Below are positions 38,571-49,433 of a DNA stretch of 64,000 bases, piece after piece. The position numbers were made by a program, and so were the translations under genes. This DNA comes from Onthophagus taurus (Eukaryota; Arthropoda; Insecta; Coleoptera; Scarabaeidae), in contig NC_091973.1 of assembly GCF_036711975.1 (NCBI RefSeq), positions 20,894,001 through 20,958,000 on the forward strand, given 5' to 3'. Each line of letters starts with the position of its first letter. Position 1 is the stretch's first letter. Below the pieces are notes generated by a model. It ran no database searches. It saw only the letters and a list, made by a program, of their open reading frames with translations, and was not told where the DNA came from.

Positions 38571-39390
38571 GAAAACTTTGAAAACGGGACTATAATTTCT
38601 GAAGGATACAATGCACAAAATAGTACCATGGAAAACTTGGAAAGAAGAAACCCAGGAAATACTTTGAACAACGCGAAGATAGTCCGAAACAATTTTATGA
38701 ATTATTTCAATCAGGAGGGAAGGGTACCATGGCAAAATGATCATGTAAATTAAAAAATTATACTAAACAGGCGGAGTAGGTAGTTCTAAATACATAGTTA
38801 TTAGTGATGTACCGGATCGTTAAAAATGTATATCCGCGGATACGGATACGGATCTTTATTTTCGATGATGCGGATTTCCGGAATATCACTAATAGTTATA
38901 TTATAAGCTTTGGTGAAATTTAGAATGACGGTAAATACAAAATAATTGTTCTATGTATTCAACTTAATAAAAAATTATACTACAAAGTATGAAATATTTT
39001 ACTTACCTCACAACTATTTTCGTCATCACTATCTAAGTTGGATGAAGATTCCCTTGGAGTGCATTGATCATGAACGAAATTGAACAAATCATAGTACCAC
39101 AGTTTAATACTGTACACATCATCAGCAGATGCCCCAGACTTTAAAGATTGGTCATATTTCTTCTTTTCCTTCCTAACATTGCTTCTTAAATTATTGATCT
39201 TTTTCACAACTACATCTTTGTTAGCATCTGGCTCAATTTCTCTAAATTTTTCTATGAGTAATTTTTAAGCAGCTTGTTTTTTGTCTCGATTATGGTAATC
39301 TTTGTTTTTAATTTGCCAAAGACATGGATTACTTTTATAAATTTCGATAAAATCTTCAAGGATTTTTTTAGTTGAATGTAATGGCGCCAT
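37595..39390 (-). pseudogene. MADF/Myb-like partner protein of Harbinger, premature stop
   Basis: From the ATG at 39390 the frame reads ILEDFIEIYKSNPCLWQIKN, hits an in-frame TAA at 39267-39265 where a Trp is usual, then continues as FREIEPDANKDVVVKKINNL, a KSGASADDVYSIKLWYYDLF segment and a donor (GTGAGG/GTAAGT, about 39004-39012). A Ser/Pro-rich last exon appears at about 37886-37595 (QSSPNSNRAYTPVSFVSSGS ... FLNNFNVDNA-stop). That last exon lies antisense within the transposase intron, and the long intron spans transposase exon 2. MADF proteins bind the terminal repeats and import the transposase. The exact acceptor is uncertain. Confidence 0.6.
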
Positions 39391-39665
39391 TTTCAATTGC
39401 TGTATTACGTGGCAATACGATGCGAGCGACGAGACAACCGTTCGAAAGAAACACTAGAAAACAACTGACGCGACCTGCGCAGGCGACCGGAGTACACGCA
39501 CAGGTACATCGGACGGTGTCGCTAGAAAGAATTGATTTTCGATCTTGCACCGGTCGCCTGCGCAGGCGCAAAAAACTGGCTACGAGGGATTATCGAATAA
39601 TTCCACCCCGTAGTTGAGTGATGCCCCACGTGTGTGTCAGAACTTTAAAAAAAAATTAACAACTA

Positions 39666-39955
39666 CGCCTTAATGGTACGGCCTCCTTTTCTTTAGCCTC
39701 CCGATACCCTAGGAGGGGGGGATGTTGAGATTATTTTTGTTAAATAGCCTCAAATCTGGTTGGGGGTTTTTTCATTCTATGAGATTTCTCAGGAAGTCAG
39801 TATCATCGGTTTGGGTTAAATCGATGAAATCTGTAATTGCTTCCTTAGGGGCAGTTGACGAATTACCATGTAGTAAAATATTAAAAGGGTTCTTTACTTC
39901 GTTTTCTTCCTTATCGGCCTCGGACAAATTCAGTTTTTATTAAATTGTTTATGAA
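39666..39955 (-). pseudogene. Ty3/gypsy polyprotein tail (copy 3)
   Basis: Near-identical to 9652-9984: the same ITDFIDLTQTDDTDFLR and NLNIPPLLGYREAKEK words on the minus strand, with stops. At 39927-39955 it fuses, after a deletion, to sequence of the integrase C-terminal region. Confidence 0.65.
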
Positions 39956-39959
39956 CTAT

Positions 39960-40225
39960 TGTTACGAGGTGTGAATAGGAATCCACCCGAAGAACGAACG
40001 ATGGATTCCTAGAAAGAAGACGAGATAACAGAAAACGTATAAAAGGAGCGAACCGTTTACCAAATGATATAGTAACCGGTCGCGCTCCAAATCGCACAGC
40101 TCCGTTATTATAAATTGTAAAACTTAGAATTAATCAATAATAAACTTTGTAAATCATTTGTTTTAAGAGTATAATAAAATCTTATTTTTTAAAAAAACAA
40201 ATACAATCTTTCTAAAATCGAAAGT
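39960..40225. mobile_element. Solo LTR inserted in gypsy integrase region
   Basis: 266 bp starting TGTTACGAGG, containing GTATAAAAGG (TATA box, about 40038) and AATAATAAAC. Flanked by CTAT at 39956-39959 and 40226-40229. The related gypsy copy at 36798-36815 preserves the uninterrupted site (GAACTTTATCTGTGTT), confirming the insertion with a 4-bp duplication. LTR family not identified. Confidence 0.7.
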
Positions 40226-40239
40226 CTATATCTGTGTTG

Positions 40240-40965
40240 GTCTGAATCATAAAATATCTTGTGTGGTTTGATGAAGTCATCTAAGGGTAAAATAGGATCT
40301 CTACCGTGCAATATAAAGTAAGGACTGAACCCAGTAGCACTATGAGTATGCGTGCGATAAGCCATTAGAACTAATGGTATCCACTCATCCCAATCTCTTT
40401 GATACTTGTCAATGTAATAAGATGGAATATCTTTGAATACTCTATGACTTCGTTCAATTAAACCGTTTGACTGGAGTCGATAAGGAGTAGTATGAATACT
40501 TTCTATATTTAAAATTTTCCAAACATCTTTCATTATATTCGATAAAAAATTCGCACCCTTATCAGAAATCCAGATTTTCAGGGTTCCGTGTCTAGTTATC
40601 ACGTGATCTACTAGTGCTCTAGCTATTGTTTCAGATTTCTGATCTGGCAAGGGGATAGCCTCGGGATATTTCGAAAAATGGTCTTGGAAAGTAAGAAAAT
40701 AACGATTACCTTTATAAGTACCTTTATAAGGGCCCTATTATATCCATTGAAGTTCTTTCGAATGGTTCAAAAATAGTTGGAAACTTTTGAATAGGAGAAA
40801 CTCCTAAATGCGGACTACTTTTCCTTTGATTACATGAATGACAACTTTTAACATAATTTTCTATTTCCGTATTCATTTGAGGCCAAAAAAATATAGATGA
40901 AATTAATTGTATAGTTGTTTGAATTGTATGATTTGACCAACAAACGGCAAGTCATGATAAGTTTT
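40240..40965 (-). pseudogene. Ty3/gypsy integrase core, broken
   Basis: The frame at 40650-40240 reads ARALVDHVITRHGTLKIWIS, DKGANFLSNIM (second Asp), TPYRLQSNGLIERSHRVFKD (Glu) and ALVLMAYR-like WIPLVLMAYRTHTHSATGFS, ending at FIKPHKIFYDSDQ where the LTR-interrupted region begins. Further upstream (40660-40965) pieces of the integrase N-terminus survive with stops, including the catalytic start YFLTFQDHFSKYPEAIP. It is the 3' continuation of the RNase H and macrodomain segments and is not functional as it stands. Confidence 0.8.
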
Positions 40966-41712
40966 TCAAGTTTTGAAAATGAAGCTGTTTGGAATTACTA
41001 ACTGATCGACTAATAATTTAGTGTCTTTTCTGTATAAAATATTATCTTTATCCAAAAAATACGTTTCCACAATCTCTTTACAAAATGGATCTCTCTGCTG
41101 AGCTAATCTGATTGAGTCTCGATCCCAAACAGGAGTAACTATCGGTTCTGAATCATTATTGATACTGAAAACTGAGTTATTTTCGGGTAAATCAAATATC
41201 GTAATTAAAATGTTGTATTTCTCAAAAGTTTTTTCTAATAATAATTTTACAGCATTCCAATTTAATTTGTCAAGACCACATGCAATTTGTGGCATAGCTA
41301 GTTTTCTAATTTTTCTTTTAAAGCAAAATACAGCTAGTTTTTCTAGACATAATTGCAATGATTCTAAAGTAGGTTTTTCATAAAATTTCCATTTGGTAAT
41401 TAGATAAAATAAGTAATGTTGACCATTTCTTAAATAACAAAATTCACCAACTTTCCTATTTGGATTTACTAAATAAGTTACATTTCCGAACTTTTCTTTG
41501 AAGATTTTCGCTATCCCCTTTCCCATCCTTAAATCCTCAGAAACACAATGTGCTAAAGAACTTGAATTTTCTACACTAAACAAATCGCCAACTTTCTCTT
41601 GAATTTTTGTATTTAACGGGGTTTTATTGATTGCATTAACACTATCATCCCTAATAACCTTATTATCAAGATTTTGATACATTCGACTCAGAGCATCAAC
41701 ATTACCATTTTC
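40966..41712 (-). pseudogene. TARG1/OARD1-like macrodomain within a gypsy polyprotein
   Basis: The frame starts in RNase H linker sequence (NVDALSRM, where ATG 41682 is the first Met) and runs to 40966. Residues about 25-165 form a macrodomain: KVGDLFSVENSSSLAHCVSE, DLRMGKGIAKIFKEKFG, YLFYLITKWKF, KLAMPQIACGLDKLNWNAVK and ILITIFDLP. Counted from the Met at 41682, Lys97 and Asp138 occupy the places of the catalytic Lys84 and Asp125 of human TARG1, with the same spacing of 41. TARG1 removes ADP-ribose from glutamate. After the domain the frame reads DRDSIRLAQQRDPFCKEIVE and YFLDKDNILYRK, the usual linker before the integrase zinc domain. The domain is therefore embedded in the Pol polyprotein. 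Upstream and downstream frames are broken, but the macrodomain itself is uninterrupted. Confidence 0.85.
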
Positions 41713-42289
41713 CCATCGCGGTGAATTGCTTCAAAATCGTATTCCAACAATTGTAATGCCCAACGCATCAATCTCGAACTGTTATTATTTTTCAGAGTTA
41801 ACAGCCATTTCAACGGCCGATGATCAGTTATTATTTGAAATTTTCTACCGTACAAAAAATATCTATATTGTTTGATACCCCAAACTACAGCTAAACACTC
41901 TAACTCCGTAACAGAATAATTCCTTTCAGCTTTATTTAATTTCCTACTGGCAAAAGCAATCGGTTTTTCGAAATTATCACGCTTTTGACTTAAAACTGCA
42001 CCTAGACCTATTCCACTGGCATCCGTAGCCAAAATGAACGGTTCGTTGAAATTTGGATAAATTAAAACACTATCTGAAGTTAATGAAAATTTTAACTTTT
42101 GAATTGAATTTTGAATTTCGGGGGTAATTTTAAAAGATGAATATTTTTTCGTTAATTCAATAAGAGGGTTTGCCAACTCTGTATAACGCGGTATAAATTT
42201 TCTGTACCAACCAACTAGACCCAAAAATCCTCTAACTTCCCTAATATTTTGTGGAATGGGGTAATCGATTATAGCTTGAATTTTTGTGG
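41688..42289 (-). pseudogene. Ty3/gypsy reverse transcriptase end and RNase H
   Basis: Starts at a truncation near 42289 with the RT thumb ([20 protein letters not shown]-like; [19 protein letters not shown] visible). It proceeds through [40 protein letters not shown] (RNase H Glu) and [13 protein letters not shown] to [18 protein letters not shown] 1-nt loss in an A run at about 41715 throws the frame out at the DALSR site, after which the macrodomain follows in the neighbouring frame. This shows RNase H and macrodomain were one polyprotein. Confidence 0.85.
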
Positions 42290-42855
42290 GGTCGGGCTAT
42301 GATCCTGTTCGTCTGCATAATTTTGTCTTTCATGCGACAAACTCAACTAAAACACATCAAACAAAACTAAAATCAATGCTACGGTTACAAGTGCAATCGG
42401 TACTACTCATGCACTAATGCTACAAAAACTAAAAAAAAAAATAAAACGATAATTAAAAATCATGCGAAACGCTTAAATGCGTTTTTGGAAGAACCCAGTG
42501 TTACCGTGGTATTTTTTGTTAAAAGCAGACGGTTGGTTTGAATATGTTTATTTACAGTTATATACTAGGGATATTTACAAGTGTTATATACAAGGATTAT
42601 ATATACAGATACGGCGAATGACGACCATCGACGGAGAGCGTCGAAGGCAGGCGTCGTTTGAATATGAGACTTGTTGGACGTGTTGGATCTTCTTGACGTT
42701 GTACTGTTGTCGCTGTTTGGTTGGAACTGTCTTCTTTGGTGAACGGTGAACATGACGGGCCTCTTGAGGTACCTGGAATTTCTTCCCTAACCCTCTTCAT
42801 CGGACCTAAAACAAACGGAAAATATATTACAAAATTTTCACTAATTAATAGTGAC
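42290..42855. other. Unassigned segment with LTR-like start
   Basis: TGTTACCGTGG at about 42499 resembles the start of the solo LTR at 43726 but diverges. The rest has no convincing gene; short open frames on both strands overlap without domains. Confidence 0.3.
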
Positions 42856-42897
42856 ATCGGAAGTGGAATTGGGAAGGACAGTCGGACTCCTGGATCG

Positions 42898-43585
42898 TCA
42901 GACGAGAAGCAACCTTGGCCGTTTGTGGCGAAGGTGTTCAACGTCGTAATCCGTTAATCCCGCTAGGAGGGGATTGGGGTGGTTTTCGAGCCGCGTAAAC
43001 TCGGTACTGGCCTTGTCACGAATGAATTCCTCGATGGTCGCCATCTGGGAATCATTGTGCAGTGTCGCATTACTGACAAACCAAGGTGCATCAAATGCCA
43101 TCCTTAGGACCTTGTTCTGAACAACTTGGAGTTTTTGCACGTGCGAGTGCGCGGCGTAACCCCAGACGGAAGAGGCGTAAGTCATCGTAGGTCTGATAAC
43201 CGCTTTATAGAGTCGAATCTTCCGTAGAGGATCCAACTTACTTCGGCGATTTATCAGAGCGTACAGATTGACCAGAGCTGCCTTCGCCCGGTTCGCCATC
43301 GACTCGATGTGACTTTTCCAAGTTAGTTTAGAGTCCAGAATGACACCCAAATACTTGGCTTCAGAACGCCAGGGGAGCTCGTACCCTTGCAGTACCATCG
43401 CATCGGGGGGTCTCTGTCTACGCCGAGTAAAAAGTATTGCGGTACTTTTATCAGCGTTGATTTTGACCCGCCACTTTGCGAAGTAGTCTAGCAGTTCGTC
43501 CGATGCTGCCTGCAGTCTACGAGCGGCGACCTCGGGGGACCAAGATCTGCTGTAGATGCACACATCGTCGGACTGTCTTCTTTTT
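42898..43585 (-). pseudogene. Jockey-like LINE, RT C-terminal fragment (copy 2)
   Basis: From about 43585 the frame reads DDVCIYSRSWSPEVAARRLQ, then YFAKWRVKINADKSTAILFT, KYLGVILDSKLTWKSHIESM, RLYKAVIRPTMTYASSVWGY and a C-terminal FTRLENHPNPLLAGLTDYDV. It starts inside the RT active-site block (only DDV of YADDV remains), so it is 5'-truncated. Nearly identical to 56963-57640, showing the family is young. Sequence upstream (43590-43720) is unrelated. Confidence 0.85.
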
Positions 43586-43725
43586 GTCCTCACCCTTCTT
43601 TTAACCCCAAGGGTGGCTAGGGTGAACAAAAGCGACCAATCGCTGAGCGGCACCGCTATCCGAACTGCCGGACCAATGGCGTGGGCCGAACAGCACCCTG
43701 GTGGGGGTTGCGGGGGTAACACCAG

Positions 43726-43982
43726 TGTTACCGGAGATGGGGGGGAGGAGAGTAAACACGTGGTGGAGTCAAATTCCAAAAACGCTTAACTTGGTTTTTT
43801 ATTTACAATTTACAATACTTTTCTACACGAGATTAATATAGAAACTATGTTTGTAGTATAATGTCCTCTGAGTCGAACGGCCTTCCTTTTTAACTCGGCT
43901 CCATGAATGCCGACCAATGGGGTGCGTCCGACCATTCGGCACGGCCTTCCCAGTGTTGGAAGGGAAGGTAAGCGTGGTAACA
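43726..43982. mobile_element. Solo LTR with 4-bp target duplication
   Basis: 257 bp, TGTTACCGGAG ... GCGTGGTAACA, with inverted TGTTACC/GGTAACA ends and flanking CCAG at 43722-43725 and 43983-43986. A truncated copy of its first ~95 bp occurs at 56814-56908. Confidence 0.8.
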
Positions 43983-43989
43983 CCAGCTG

Positions 43990-45300
43990 TGTTCCGGCGC
44001 CGGTCCTCGACTTTTCAGTTGGTACCTCATGGGTACCAGTTTCTTCGATTTTTTAAGATTATGTAGTAATTGTGCTGAGTCTTCGTGTATTGTATGTCCG
44101 TTGTTGTTGGTGTATTTGTAAACTGAAGAATTGTTGTTATTTTTGTGCTCATTCAGCCTAGTTCTTATACTTCGTCCTGTCTGACCTATGTATATATGGT
44201 CGCAATCAGCGCAGCTTATTTCATAAACACCGCTTTTTTGCTCCTTCTCTATCCTGTGTTTGCAATTGATTAAACTGTTTTTTAGTTTCAGATTATTCCT
44301 GTAAACGATATCTATATTAAACTCTCTTAACTTCCCTCGAATAATATCATAGGACTTATTATAGTTCACTGAGATAAATTTCTGTTTCTCTTTATAGTGT
44401 GGATAAATCATTTGTACTATGTTCCTATTCTGTACCCGGTTTTGGACAAAATCTACCCTGTATCCATTATTTAAGGCCAATTTCAAGATATATTTTATTT
44501 CTTCCGCAAAGTTGTGTAGCGAAAGAGGTGTTGGTCAATCTGTTAAGCAGAAAACGGAATGCAGCTTCTTTGTGTTTTATGTCGTTATACGAGTTTTTGC
44601 GAATAATCGTGTCGGTTGTGGTGGGTTTGTGATAAATTTTGTAATCAATCCTATTCTCCACTAGATTTTTAATCAGAGTGATATCCAGAAAATTTAATTT
44701 ATTGTCCTTTTCTTTTTCAATAGTGTATTCCAAATTTTCCAGGTTATTAAGAAGATTATGTAGTGCTATAAGACCGGCATCTGAACCGTTATAGATTAAT
44801 AAAATATCATCTACATACATATCTGATATCTGAGATATTGTTGGTAAAAATATTATATTTACTTGAAAATAGTTTTGCTTCTATGGAATCTACGTAGATA
44901 TTAGCTAAGAGACCGGATAATGAGGAATCCATGGGTATTTAGCATTGGGCATTTTATAGTATTTTTCTTCATATATAAAAAAGTTTTGTTTTGTCATGTG
45001 TTCTAATATGTATGTGATGTTATGTATGTCCTTCTCCTGAATTGAATCTAATTGTTTCTTATTGTTTCCTGTGTAGGGATGTTGGTACATAGATTTTTTA
45101 TATCAAATGATATAAATTTGGTGTTATTGTTTATTTTTAGATTTTTTAGTTTTTCTATGAGTTGAGCGGTATTTTTGATTGAATATTTAGAAACGTAACG
45201 AAAATTATATAATACGATGTCGTGAATGCTCTTGGTTAAAAGTTGAGTTGGTGTGTTTTTATTATTAATAATAGGTCTAATTGATTTTTCTAATGGTCCA
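43990..45300 (-). pseudogene. Penelope-like element, RT plus GIY-YIG (third copy)
   Basis: Minus-strand pieces in order: RT fingers (45048-45326, ...NNTKFISFDIKNLCTNIPTQ), a palm piece at 44905-45090, the active site MYVDDILLIYNGSD and KLNFLDITLIKNLVENRIDY (44467-44820), then the linker and GIY-YIG domain GVYEISCADCDHIYIGQTGR with SIRTRLNEHK (43990-44486). Frame shifts near 44470, 44840 and 45060 disable it. The 5' end is fused at about 45280-45300 to a gypsy integrase fragment, so the element is truncated or inserted there. Confidence 0.85.
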
Positions 45301-45425
45301 ACGATATCGATGGATACCAACTCCATCGGTTGATTGGCCGTGATGAAACGTTGAAGAGGCGCTAGTTTCTGTTTCGGCGCTTTTCTTTCGTTGCAGGATT
45401 TGCATTTCTTATCAACCCAAAATCA
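45285..45425 (-). pseudogene. Gypsy-type integrase fragment at Penelope junction
   Basis: The frame reads WVDKKCKSCNERKAPKQKLA, then LQRFITANQPMELVSIDIVG and PLEKS: the end of an HHCC zinc domain followed by the start of an integrase core (first Asp in SIDIVGP). It is cut by the Penelope-like sequence. A different gypsy lineage from that at 39.7-42.3 kb. Confidence 0.7.
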
Positions 45426-46104
45426 GGTTTCTCATGGTAACTGTTTGTTAATTGCATTATGGAACTTTTCTTTTTCATTCTTCTATTTTTTATCTTCTTC
45501 CCAAATTACAATCTTCTCATCAAATTACTTCTTTTATTTTATTTATTCCAAATAATTCTTCCAAAATTGCTTTCTACGAATATCTTCGAACGTATTGTCC
45601 AATTCGTTTACACTTTAAAGTATTTGACCCAATGGCAATATGATATTGTTTCCCTTCCTCTTATAATTTCCATATTCCCAGGAACATTGGTTTGTTACCA
45701 GTTTTACTTTTTCCATGTTCTTCTTCATTAAGTAAAAACCCCCTTCCGTCAAGTATTTGATTGAATAATACTGGGAAATGTATTACGAGGTGAAAGTATT
45801 CTTACTTTGATCGGCGTCTTTGGCCTTTTCGGTTTCTGCAATTCTTGGTTTTTCTTCCAATAAAAATGGAAGAAAATTGGAAAAACACTTATAATTCTGT
45901 TACAGAATCCACACAACTCAATCAGTTGGATTGATCAAATGGATTCTGATGTCAGGATATACTGATTTATTGGTTGGAGGTGCACTTGGTTTAGGTGCTT
46001 CTCGTTGAATTGGTGGAATCTCAGGAACTTCAATAGGTTCCTGCTGATTTTCATAAGCGGTTTTGTTGATAGGCCCGATGAATACACCAGGTTGTCAGAG
46101 ATGT
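45426..46104. other. Degraded retroelement sequence
   Basis: Minus-strand reading gives scattered coding-like words (for example EVPEIPPIQREAPKPSAPP near 46020-46060), probably gag or linker of a gypsy element. No intact ORF. T-rich 45450-45720. Confidence 0.35.
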
Positions 46105-46342
46105 CCAGAAGCTAGGGATGTGCAAAATTTTGTAAATATCGATATTAACATCAATTGATATATCGAAAGAAAAATCGATGTTTCAAAAATATCGATATTG
46201 TAAAATATAGGTATTTTGAAACTAAAACTAGGTTCATTCATTACATACGATTTAATTTATTTTTTATATACTTAAACGATAGAAAAAAATATACGGAAAA
46301 TCAAAAATAAAACTGTTATGTACATTTAAAACATATCAGAAC

Positions 46343-48531
46343 TAGTGATGGGCATAATCGAATGACCATAACCGATTGTACACGATCATTCGAGATATCG
46401 ATTATTCTAAAAAATAATAGATTGTAAAATAATCGATTATTTTTCTATTCGATTATTTTTTCATTCGATGTTGAAAGTTAAAATAAAATTCTATATAAAA
46501 TATTGACTGGCATGCTACTTCAGGGCTGTTTTGGTAATTTACCGACTTCTCTGAACGTCTCATTTTAATATATAAATTAAATAGAGTCTCAAATGATAAG
46601 TAGAATCCACGTTTTATGTTTGTATTCATTACTAGTTGTTTAATATGAAGTAAAAAAAGAATGATTATTTGATTCCCCATGATAATATGGAGGATGGTCA
46701 GTCAAAATACATATTTCAAAGAAAATATTTACTGCACTACATATTACTATTCAAAAACATGATTTCGTTGATCATATTGCTGCTTAACCTACTCCTTCTG
46801 TCCTTTGTTAACTCGCCTGCTTTTGAGAATACCCTCTCAGATGGCACTGATGTTGCTGGCACGCAGAGGTACTTATTTGCAAGTTTATATAGTTCCGGGA
46901 ACATCTCCTTCTTGGACTCCCAAAAGTCTAAAGGATTCAGCTTCCTATCTACCTATATTACCATTTATTACCTTATCGAAGGCCAATATCTTTAATCTGG
47001 GGTCCAATAATGTCGCGTAAATTTTTTAAGATTCAACATAAACCAATCTCCTCAATATCATGAAAATTAGTTTGCAATATCTTTCCCGTGGAAGTTATTG
47101 GTTGTGCATTCTCAACAGCGTGTTGGACACCACGAATTAAGGGGATGACAATGGACAACGTTATATATTTTTCTCCCGACAACTCGGAAGTCATAGCTTC
47201 AATAGGTTTTAAAATACATATGCAGTCTTTAATTAGTGCCCAGTCTTCCGATGACAAAAGTGAAGGTGATCCGGGAAGATTGGACATTGCTGCTTACAAC
47301 GGAACTTTTAATTCCTGTAATCTTTGCATCATCGCCAAGCAAGAATTCCATCTTGTTGAAACGTCCTGTTTCACTTTTACCAGAGGAAGTTTCATTTGAT
47401 CCTGCATTTTGGCCAATTCACCAGATGCTACAGTGCTTTTTTTAAAGTGTCTCACAATATTTTTGCATCTCTCGAGCAATTGCTGTAGATCTGCATGTAT
47501 CCCAACTTTCAAAAACTTCGCGAAATGCGCTCGCAACATTTCCTGCTGAATGACGATCAACCAATTGTTTTATTTCCAGTAGGTAACTGTTCAATTGGCT
47601 TCCGTTTATATAATGAGCAGTAACTGCCAAAAATGCTTTCGTAGATGATGATGTCCATATATCTGTTGTTATAGACAAATTTGACGACAAATTTAACACA
47701 TTTTTAACCTTACTCAACGTCGCTGTATATATATGGTATCAGGGAAGTTGTAATTTTTTTTCGACTTGGTAAGTCATAATGCGGATTAAGTTTATTTGTA
47801 TATTTTATGAACCCCTTGTTTTCAACAATGGATGTTTGTGTTTTTCCGTAAAGAGCAAGATGACGTTTACGTTTGGAAGGCGGTGGGTGTATTATAGAAT
47901 GTTGTGAGGAAGTTTCAGTTGTGGAAGTTGACGGGAGTGTACCTCGAATTTCTTCGCATGATGTATCTTCAGTAAGTTTAGATTTTTGTAATAATAAGGC
48001 TGGGTGCTTTCGTTTTAGGTGTTCACTTAAATTTGTAGTATTGCCAAAGAATTTAAATTCTCGCTTACATTCACTATACATTGAGAGATCTCCTCTTCGT
48101 ACAAAATGATCCCAGACGAAGGATCTCTTTGCAGTTTGTCGCGGCATATCGTTAAATCTTAATAAACACAGAACAATACACAAACACTTGAGCTGGTTGC
48201 AAAACAACACAACAGTACTGCCGAGTAGTTTGTGCTCGAGTGAACGACGAACGTAGTTCGGGTAGGGGTGTGCACTTGTATATACATCGAGTTTCAAAGA
48301 ATTCGGTAAATCCCCGAAACAGCCCTTTAAAGTAGTAATACCGTAAATATTTTAGATAGAATTTTATTTCAACTTTCATCATCGAATGAAAAAATAATCG
48401 AATGGAAAAACAATCGATGATGTTATAATCGACAATTTCATTCGATTATTTTATAATTGATTATTTTATTCGATTGTAAAATAATCGATTAATAATCGAT
48501 TATTCATATATCTCGCTTATGCCCATCACTA
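46343..48531. mobile_element. Inner hAT element nested in the outer one
   Basis: TAGTGATGGGCATAA at 46343 and complement TTATGCCCATCACTA ending at 48531. The flanks ATCAGAAC (46335-46342) and ATCATAAC (48532-48539) form an 8-bp duplication with one mismatch. Subterminal regions are rich in ATTCGATTAT-type words. It carries the transposase relic at 46680-48147. Confidence 0.85.
46680..48147 (-). pseudogene. hAT transposase with BED zinc finger, decayed
   Basis: ATG at 48147 (MPRQTAKRSFVWDHFVRRGD). A BED finger follows with TTNLSEHLKRKH, but the first Cys of the CxxC pair is replaced (MYSEC). Later blocks: DLPSRKKITTSLIPYIYSDV; LNLSSNLSITTDIWTSSSTK and LAVTAHYINGSQLNSYLLEI (start of the RNase H-like fold); VSTRWNSCLAMMQRLQELKV; and LKPIEAMTSELSGEKYITLS. 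The C-terminal dimerisation block is only faintly visible near 46800-46900. At least four frame changes (about 47713, 47500, 47290, 47030) make it a pseudogene. Confidence 0.85.
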
Positions 48532-48873
48532 ATCATAACCACAACTTTGTAAAAATAATAATTTTTATAAACGTTTAACTTTTAATTTATTTCGCTGCTG
48601 AGTTAAAATCAGCCCAGCCTTAGAAAATAATCTTTCCTAGGGCACTGAAGTAGCCACCATACTCAAATATCTTGGTGCTAATTATATTAAAAATTATTTT
48701 GTACAAATAAAAAATATCGGAAAAAAATATCGATATTTCCGATATATCGATATACGATGCGCAACCCTACCAGAAGCTTTTTTGGCTAAGACTGATTCTA
48801 AGTTCATCGTAAAAAGATAATAGAAATTCCCAAAAGACGATGAAAATTGTTAAATTTATTAAATTATTTCGGT

Positions 48874-48908
48874 GCTACATGTTTCGACAGTACATTGTCT
48901 TCATCGGG
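48874..48908 (-). other. Penelope-type terminal motif, hammerhead-like
   Basis: Minus strand CCGATGAAGACAATGTACTG followed by TCGAAACATGTAGC: GATGA, a GAC/GTC stem and GAAAC. Matches the recurring PLE terminal motif; the first core base pair is altered (CCGATGA instead of CTGATGA). Confidence 0.35.
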
Positions 48909-49159
48909 CACAACGAAGAATAATAAACAAAAAAGAAAAAACATGTCAAAAAGAAATTAAAATTACTATATCAAAAAAAAAAAACCATCAAAGTCAACAG
49001 CGGCGCACCATTATGGTAACAATAGAAGGGAGGGAAAATGTTAAAAAAGGAGGGGCCTGGAGATTATATTTTTTATATTAATTGCTGATTGATAAGGCCG
49101 TATTTATATTATGGGATGAATTTATGGTGTAAATCAGTTTACTTTAACCAACTATATCG
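48909..49159. other. Non-coding spacer
   Basis: A-rich; no gene or clear repeat. Confidence 0.3.
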
Positions 49160-49433
49160 TTGTTGTCGTACGGTACGTATCTCGTATGTGTGGTGACGGA
49201 TTGTAGTCCGATTCGAGCCTTGAAGAGAGCAATATCGCCTGGAGAGAAGTTGAAGAATTCGTCCGACCTGCTGCGTGAGCGAAGGAAGGGGGAAGGTTCA
49301 TTTTCTACCTGGGTGACCTCGTCAAGGCGTAATCCGGAGCAGATAAGTTTCTTTCGAAACGAAGAGCGCCCTTTTTAGGGTTGTTCCCGCAAGGGAACAA
49401 GGGAGTTTTTGCCTCATAATTTAATCGGCAGAA

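Larger units (their letters stand above)
36936..39660. mobile_element. PIF/Harbinger transposon
   Basis: The region contains both genes expected in this superfamily, a DDE_Tnp_4 transposase (plus strand) and a MADF/Myb-like protein (minus strand), between two fragments of gypsy sequence. Each end carries a subterminal hairpin: CCATACACGCTAC (36936-36948) pairs with 37005-37017, and CCTGCGCAGGCGACCGG (39474-39490) pairs with 39550-39566; GCCTGCGCAGG occurs at both ends. The outer termini and target duplication were not resolved, so the borders are approximate. Confidence 0.7.
46113..48769. mobile_element. Outer hAT element
   Basis: Ends TAGGGATGTGCA at 46113 and its imperfect complement TGCGCAACCCTA at 48769, with an exact 8-bp target duplication CCAGAAGC (46105-46112 and 48770-48777). 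Near its right end (about 48545-48680, minus) is a relic of the hAT dimerisation region, ERLFSKAGLILTQQRNKLKV. Most of the interior is occupied by a second hAT. Subterminal ATCGATAT repeats are frequent. Confidence 0.88.
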
